Assembly: GCA_023134675.1 (NCBI GenBank)
Contig: JAGLUQ010000031.1
Span: 1 to 8,156 of the forward strand
Direction: 5' to 3'
Length of the DNA stretch: 8,156 nucleotides
Source of the DNA: Candidatus Aenigmatarchaeota archaeon
Lineage (GTDB): Archaea; EX4484-52; GLR71
Below the pieces are notes generated by a model. It had not been told where the DNA came from. It made no database searches and saw only the letters and a program-made list of their open reading frames with translations. Of the stretch, positions 5,726 through 8,156 are shown piece by piece. How positions within the stretch are numbered: the stretch's first letter is position 1; every line of letters starts with the position of its first letter. Both the position numbers and the translations under genes were made by a program.

Positions 5726-6148
5726 ATGAATGAAAAATTAAAAATAATACGATTTAACAGCCCTTCTGAAATTGATTCAGTCATTGATGAATTAAAAGAG
5801 TTTGATAATGAAAGTTATGGTATTATTATTGATCCGTTAAATGATAGATTTCCAACATTGTTTCAGGGTTATTTCGAACTGAAGAAAAAAGGATATATTT
5901 ATAGATTAACAGATGATGTCTGGGAATCTAAAGAACATAAAAATGATCCTAGATATGATGATAATAATATGATTTCATTATCTCCAAAAAAATATTTTAT
6001 GGATAAATCATATTCTGAACATCGTAACACATCCTATATAATATATGAAGATTATCTTCTGGTCCTCGGCAATAAAGAAGACATTGAAGCATGTTACGAA
6101 AGACAATATACAAAAGTTAAAAAAACAAGGCAGATTCAAAAAAGGTGA
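5726..6148 (+). CDS. Family A paralog A3, 140-aa protein of unknown function
   Basis: Intact third copy of family A, and closer in layout to A2 than to A1. Family motifs: EIDSVIDELKEFDNESYG (15-32), LFQGY (45-49), DDVWES (63-68), LSPKKYFMDKSY (85-96), LLVLGNKEDIEACYERQY (111-128) and a basic tail KKTRQIQKR. Residue 45 is Leu (TTG), the position of the stop in A2. A GTGAT ribosome-binding motif lies 5 nt before ATG 5726, and the preceding gene B1 ends 14 nt upstream. The stop TGA is part of the GGTGA ribosome binding site of B2, 6 nt before the B2 ATG, so A3 and B2 are probably translated in a coupled way. No enzyme motif is apparent; the function is unknown. Confidence 0.86.
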   Translation: MNEKLKIIRFNSPSEIDSVIDELKEFDNESYGIIIDPLNDRFPTLFQGYFELKKKGYIYRLTDDVWESKEHKNDPRYDDNNMISLSPKKYFMDKSYSEHRNTSYIIYEDYLLVLGNKEDIEACYERQYTKVKKTRQIQKR

Positions 6149-6158
6149 AAAATTATGA
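6144..6158 (+). repeat. Repeated junction GGTGAAAAATTATGA, copy 2 (A3/B2)
   Basis: Identical over 15 nt to 4738-4752. Here TGA (6146-6148) is the stop of A3, GGTGA is the ribosome binding site and ATG (6155) starts B2. The upstream 3' ends of A1 and A3 are also similar (AAAAAAAGAAGG and AAAAAAACAAGG). The common ancestor of the A genes probably carried this end. Confidence 0.75.
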
Positions 6159-6637
6159 ATGAAAACGAAATGAAAAATGATGGAAAACCTGTCTTGAAAC
6201 CGGAAAATATTATTTCCTTGATGCAGGAATATCTTCCCGAGATAAAAAAGTACGATGGATTCTATTTATCTGTGATAATAGGACCGAATTATGATAATCT
6301 TAAATCTGTGACAAACTGTTATTTGAGAGATATGTATGATAATCAGGAATCCTTTGACAAGCATATAGATAGTCTTAAATCTGCTGTGGTGGATCAAGAT
6401 CTGGTAAATTACACAAACGAAAATAATATAGATTATGTATTGAGGATGCTCGATGAGATTCCCGAAGATCTAAAGATCTATTATCTTGCTTATAGTGTTG
6501 ATACAGATATTCAAACATTCTGGTTTAATAAAGAATACCCGACACATGAAACTATTCCTGGTGATGGACCCAACAAGATAGACCCAATATTGGCTAAAAT
6601 CAAGCAGAATTATCAGCCAATAGCACCTGATATTTAA
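6155..6637 (+). CDS. Family B paralog B2, 160-aa protein of unknown function
   Basis: Last gene of the operon and diverged paralog of B1. Shared features are: IISLMQEYLPEIKKYDGFYLSV (19-40), a YYLAYS strand (109-114, YIGYS in B1), an aromatic FWF strand (122-124) where B1 has HIMFY, and a C-terminal KIDPILAKIKQNY (141-153). The middle (50-100) differs in sequence and length from B1, so the two copies have diverged mainly there. It is soluble and acidic, with no signal peptide. The start has GGTGA 6 nt upstream and follows A3 by 6 nt. A T run 22 nt after the stop probably ends the operon transcript. I do not recognise the family; the repeated A-B order hints that the A and B products work together. 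Confidence 0.85.
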   Translation: MNENEMKNDGKPVLKPENIISLMQEYLPEIKKYDGFYLSVIIGPNYDNLKSVTNCYLRDMYDNQESFDKHIDSLKSAVVDQDLVNYTNENNIDYVLRMLDEIPEDLKIYYLAYSVDTDIQTFWFNKEYPTHETIPGDGPNKIDPILAKIKQNYQPIAPDI

Positions 6638-6645
6638 AAACAATT

Positions 6646-6668
6646 TACTCCTTCATCATTTTTTTAAT
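6646..6668 (+). terminator. T-rich probable terminator of the A/B operon
   Basis: A run of seven T (6659-6665) in a pyrimidine-rich context (CTCCTTCATCATTTTTTT) follows the B2 stop. There is no clear hairpin. Oligo-T tracts alone often terminate archaeal RNA polymerase, so this is a reasonable operon end before the next promoter. Confidence 0.45.
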
Positions 6669-6723
6669 CTACTTATATCAGCACAGATGAAAAATTAACC
6701 CTTTTGTTACAAGACCAACTATC

Positions 6724-6740
6724 TAAATTTTTTAATAAAA
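6724..6740 (+). promoter_or_regulatory. Candidate promoter for a leaderless 231-aa gene
   Basis: TAAATTTTTTAATAAAA contains a TATA-like TTTTTAAT centred about 25-27 bp before ATG 6758. That spacing predicts a transcript starting at the ATG itself, which is one reason for choosing that start codon. The AT-rich surroundings make chance matches likely. Confidence 0.4.
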
Positions 6741-6757
6741 ATAATGTGTGGATATTT

Positions 6758-7453
6758 ATGGCAAAAAAAGTATTGTTAGAATCAGATAAAATCTGGGCTG
6801 ATGGTATTGCTGAAGGAGAGATAATTCATCTCTGGCAACTATATAATTATGTACCAAATAATTGTAGATTTATGAAATATGATAGTCTCAAGTTAGTGGA
6901 ATATGCAAAAGAAAATCCAGTAATCTTAGTTATTGATACTCCGTTTAATTTATATTCGCAATGTAAAAACCTTGCTAAATATTGTAAGGGTTTTATCGTG
7001 AATGAGATTTTAGATGTTTTTAAAAACGATATGAGCCTTTTAAAATGTGAATCATTTTTGAAAGATAAACCAATTATGTCAGCTTCTGCTTTGGGATTAT
7101 ATCTTGAAGAATTAGAAAACATAAAAGAAAATGATTTAGAACAAAATGAACAGACTGAATGGTATAAAAAATATTATAAAAAACATAATAAAAGCAAAGT
7201 AGATTTAATGTCTCCTAAGATACAATTATATCTATCCCATCCTGATTTATTTAATGAATTGGAAAAAAAATATAGTGAAAAATATCCGTTTTGGTTTTTA
7301 ATTAAAGATGAACAAGATGGTGAAATACATTACATTTTGTATAAAGATGAGTGGAGTTTAAAACACGACTCCTCAAAAATAAAACTTCCAGAAGGAACAA
7401 TGGTACGACTTGAATGCAAAGATGGCAAAGCAACAGTATATGAATCTGATTAA
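6758..7453 (+). CDS. Hypothetical 231-aa alpha/beta protein next to the A/B operon
   Basis: I do not recognise this protein. From ATG 6758 it has 231 residues and is soluble. The N-terminal 120 residues look like alternating strands and helices: PVILVID (54-60), GFIVNEI (78-84) and KPIMSAS (104-110), with helices between, as in Rossmann-like or PIN/receiver-like folds, but without a motif that fixes the family. Residues 120-150 are highly charged and lysine-rich, a probable linker. The C-terminal 50 residues (HYILYKDEWS at 191-200, then KLPEGTMVRLECKDG) look beta-rich. The open frame extends upstream to TTG 6704, and GTG 6746 is also in frame. I chose ATG 6758 because of the promoter spacing and because the upstream 18 codons overlap the AT-rich promoter-like stretch. 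It is very AT-rich (about 27% GC in the line 6901-6960). Its stop is separated by a single base from the stop of the convergent ATPase gene. It may belong to the A/B system, but only position suggests this. Confidence 0.78.
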   Translation: MAKKVLLESDKIWADGIAEGEIIHLWQLYNYVPNNCRFMKYDSLKLVEYAKENPVILVIDTPFNLYSQCKNLAKYCKGFIVNEILDVFKNDMSLLKCESFLKDKPIMSASALGLYLEELENIKENDLEQNEQTEWYKKYYKKHNKSKVDLMSPKIQLYLSHPDLFNELEKKYSEKYPFWFLIKDEQDGEIHYILYKDEWSLKHDSSKIKLPEGTMVRLECKDGKATVYESD

Positions 7454-7454
7454 T

Positions 7455-8156
7455 TCACCCTTTCATCAATCTCTGCCTGTCCTTGACCTTCTGCTTTGTC
7501 CAGGCATCCCATCGCTCAAATATCCTCTCTGAGTCAAGAGCACCATACTGCTCCTTGACATCCTGGGATATCAGATGGAATCTGCTGTTTGCCTCAGTCG
7601 TGAACTCTGCCTCAAGTATGCCGAAATCCTTGGACACTTTCGCATAATTAAGCAGCGCTTCCTTGACTTTTGTTCTCAGCTGGATGTTCTCCCAGACAGA
7701 GTCCCAGTTGTTCTTCCAGTCCTTCACCCTGTCAGCTATCTCATTCAGTATTAAGCTCTCCCCGTTCAGGAACCTGTCTGTAGGCTCAAGCCGGTCAGTC
7801 TTTGAATCATATTGCATCAGCGGCTGGAAAGCTTTTTCTTTCTGCGGGTTCTCGTCCCAGTCCTTCGTGACCTCGGTTATTTCCATGATTCGCCGGTAGG
7901 TCCTCAGGCCGTCAGCGCTTTTCAGCCTGTTTACAATAACGATTATGTCTGTCGCCTTAAAAGATGTAGGTGGCACCCCAAGGTCATTGACAACCCTGTC
8001 AAAGACGCCATACGGCGAATCACCATGAATTGTCCCTGCCACAATGTTGGCAAGGGCGCCGATACGCATAGACTCATAGAGCGCTTTAGCCTCAACAGAC
8101 CTGACCTCACCGACAATTAGTGCGGAATCCCCGAGACGAAGAGATGTCCGTATAGC
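7455..8156 (-). CDS. CpaF/TadA/VirB11-like secretion or pilus ATPase, C-terminal part
   Basis: Cytoplasmic hexameric ATPase that powers an archaeal type IV pilus or type II/IV secretion-like machine. Only the last 233 residues are in the window; the frame is open to the edge and the N-terminal domain with Walker A lies outside. The first residues visible are AIRTSLRLGDS, followed by the Walker B region LIVGEVR (13-19 of the visible part). Next come EAKALYESMRIGALANIVAGTIHGDS with the conserved His box, then YGVFDRVVNDLGVPPTSFKATD, all characteristic of archaeal type II/IV secretion ATPases. After about residue 95 comes a charged helical C-terminal extension. GC content is high here (about 52% in the line 7681-7740) compared with the AT-rich gene it meets. 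Its usual partner, the TadC/FlaJ-like gene, lies at the other end of the window in the same orientation. No terminator is visible in the 1-bp convergent gap. Confidence 0.92.
   Translation of the reverse strand, partial: AIRTSLRLGDSALIVGEVRSVEAKALYESMRIGALANIVAGTIHGDSPYGVFDRVVNDLGVPPTSFKATDIIVIVNRLKSADGLRTYRRIMEITEVTKDWDENPQKEKAFQPLMQYDSKTDRLEPTDRFLNGESLILNEIADRVKDWKNNWDSVWENIQLRTKVKEALLNYAKVSKDFGILEAEFTTEANSRFHLISQDVKEQYGALDSERIFERWDAWTKQKVKDRQRLMKG

Noticed and set aside
4200..7454. Integrated virus, plasmid or transposon
   Set aside because: No integrase, transposase, replication protein, tRNA attachment site or terminal repeats are visible inside the window; only base composition suggests transfer.

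Overview
The window is most likely from an archaeon. A CpaF/TadA/VirB11-like secretion or pilus ATPase (7455-8156, minus, 5' part outside the window) and a TadC/FlaJ-like polytopic membrane protein (1-1376, minus, 3' part outside the window) both have an archaeal look. An Lrp/AsnC regulator, BRE/TATA-like promoters, near-leaderless gene starts and GGTGA-type ribosome binding sites agree with this. I cannot place it below domain level; a DPANN or euryarchaeal lineage is possible.

Layout from left to right: (1) the TadC/FlaJ-like gene, minus strand; (2) a 454-bp divergent intergenic region with several inverted repeats; (3) a plus-strand gene for a 355-aa helical, Cys-tailed protein of unknown function, closed by a strong hairpin/T-tract terminator; (4) a minus-strand pair, an Lrp/AsnC regulator followed by an unrecognised 204-aa protein; (5) a divergent promoter region rich in TAGTA/TACTA dyads; (6) a plus-strand operon of five small genes from two unrelated, interleaved paralogous families, in the order A1-A2-B1-A3-B2 (4288-6637); (7) a plus-strand gene for a 231-aa unknown alpha/beta protein; (8) one base further on, the convergent end of the ATPase gene.

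The secretion ATPase and the membrane protein are usually adjacent. Here about 6 kb of unrelated genes lies between them. The right half of that insert (about 4200-7454) is much more AT-rich than the ATPase and TadC genes, which suggests an accessory island. The most interesting unit is the Lrp regulator plus the divergent A/B operon: two families of small soluble proteins that I do not recognise, duplicated as interleaved units behind a promoter full of dyad sites. Such an architecture is seen in immunity, antitoxin or other fast-evolving accessory systems, but nothing in the sequence proves a function.

A2 carries a single in-frame TAG at codon 45, exactly where A1 and A3 have a TTG leucine codon, and the downstream frame is intact and well conserved. 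This is either a very recent nonsense mutation or a recoded stop. TAG also ends the Lrp gene and the 355-aa gene as an ordinary terminal codon, which favours the mutation.
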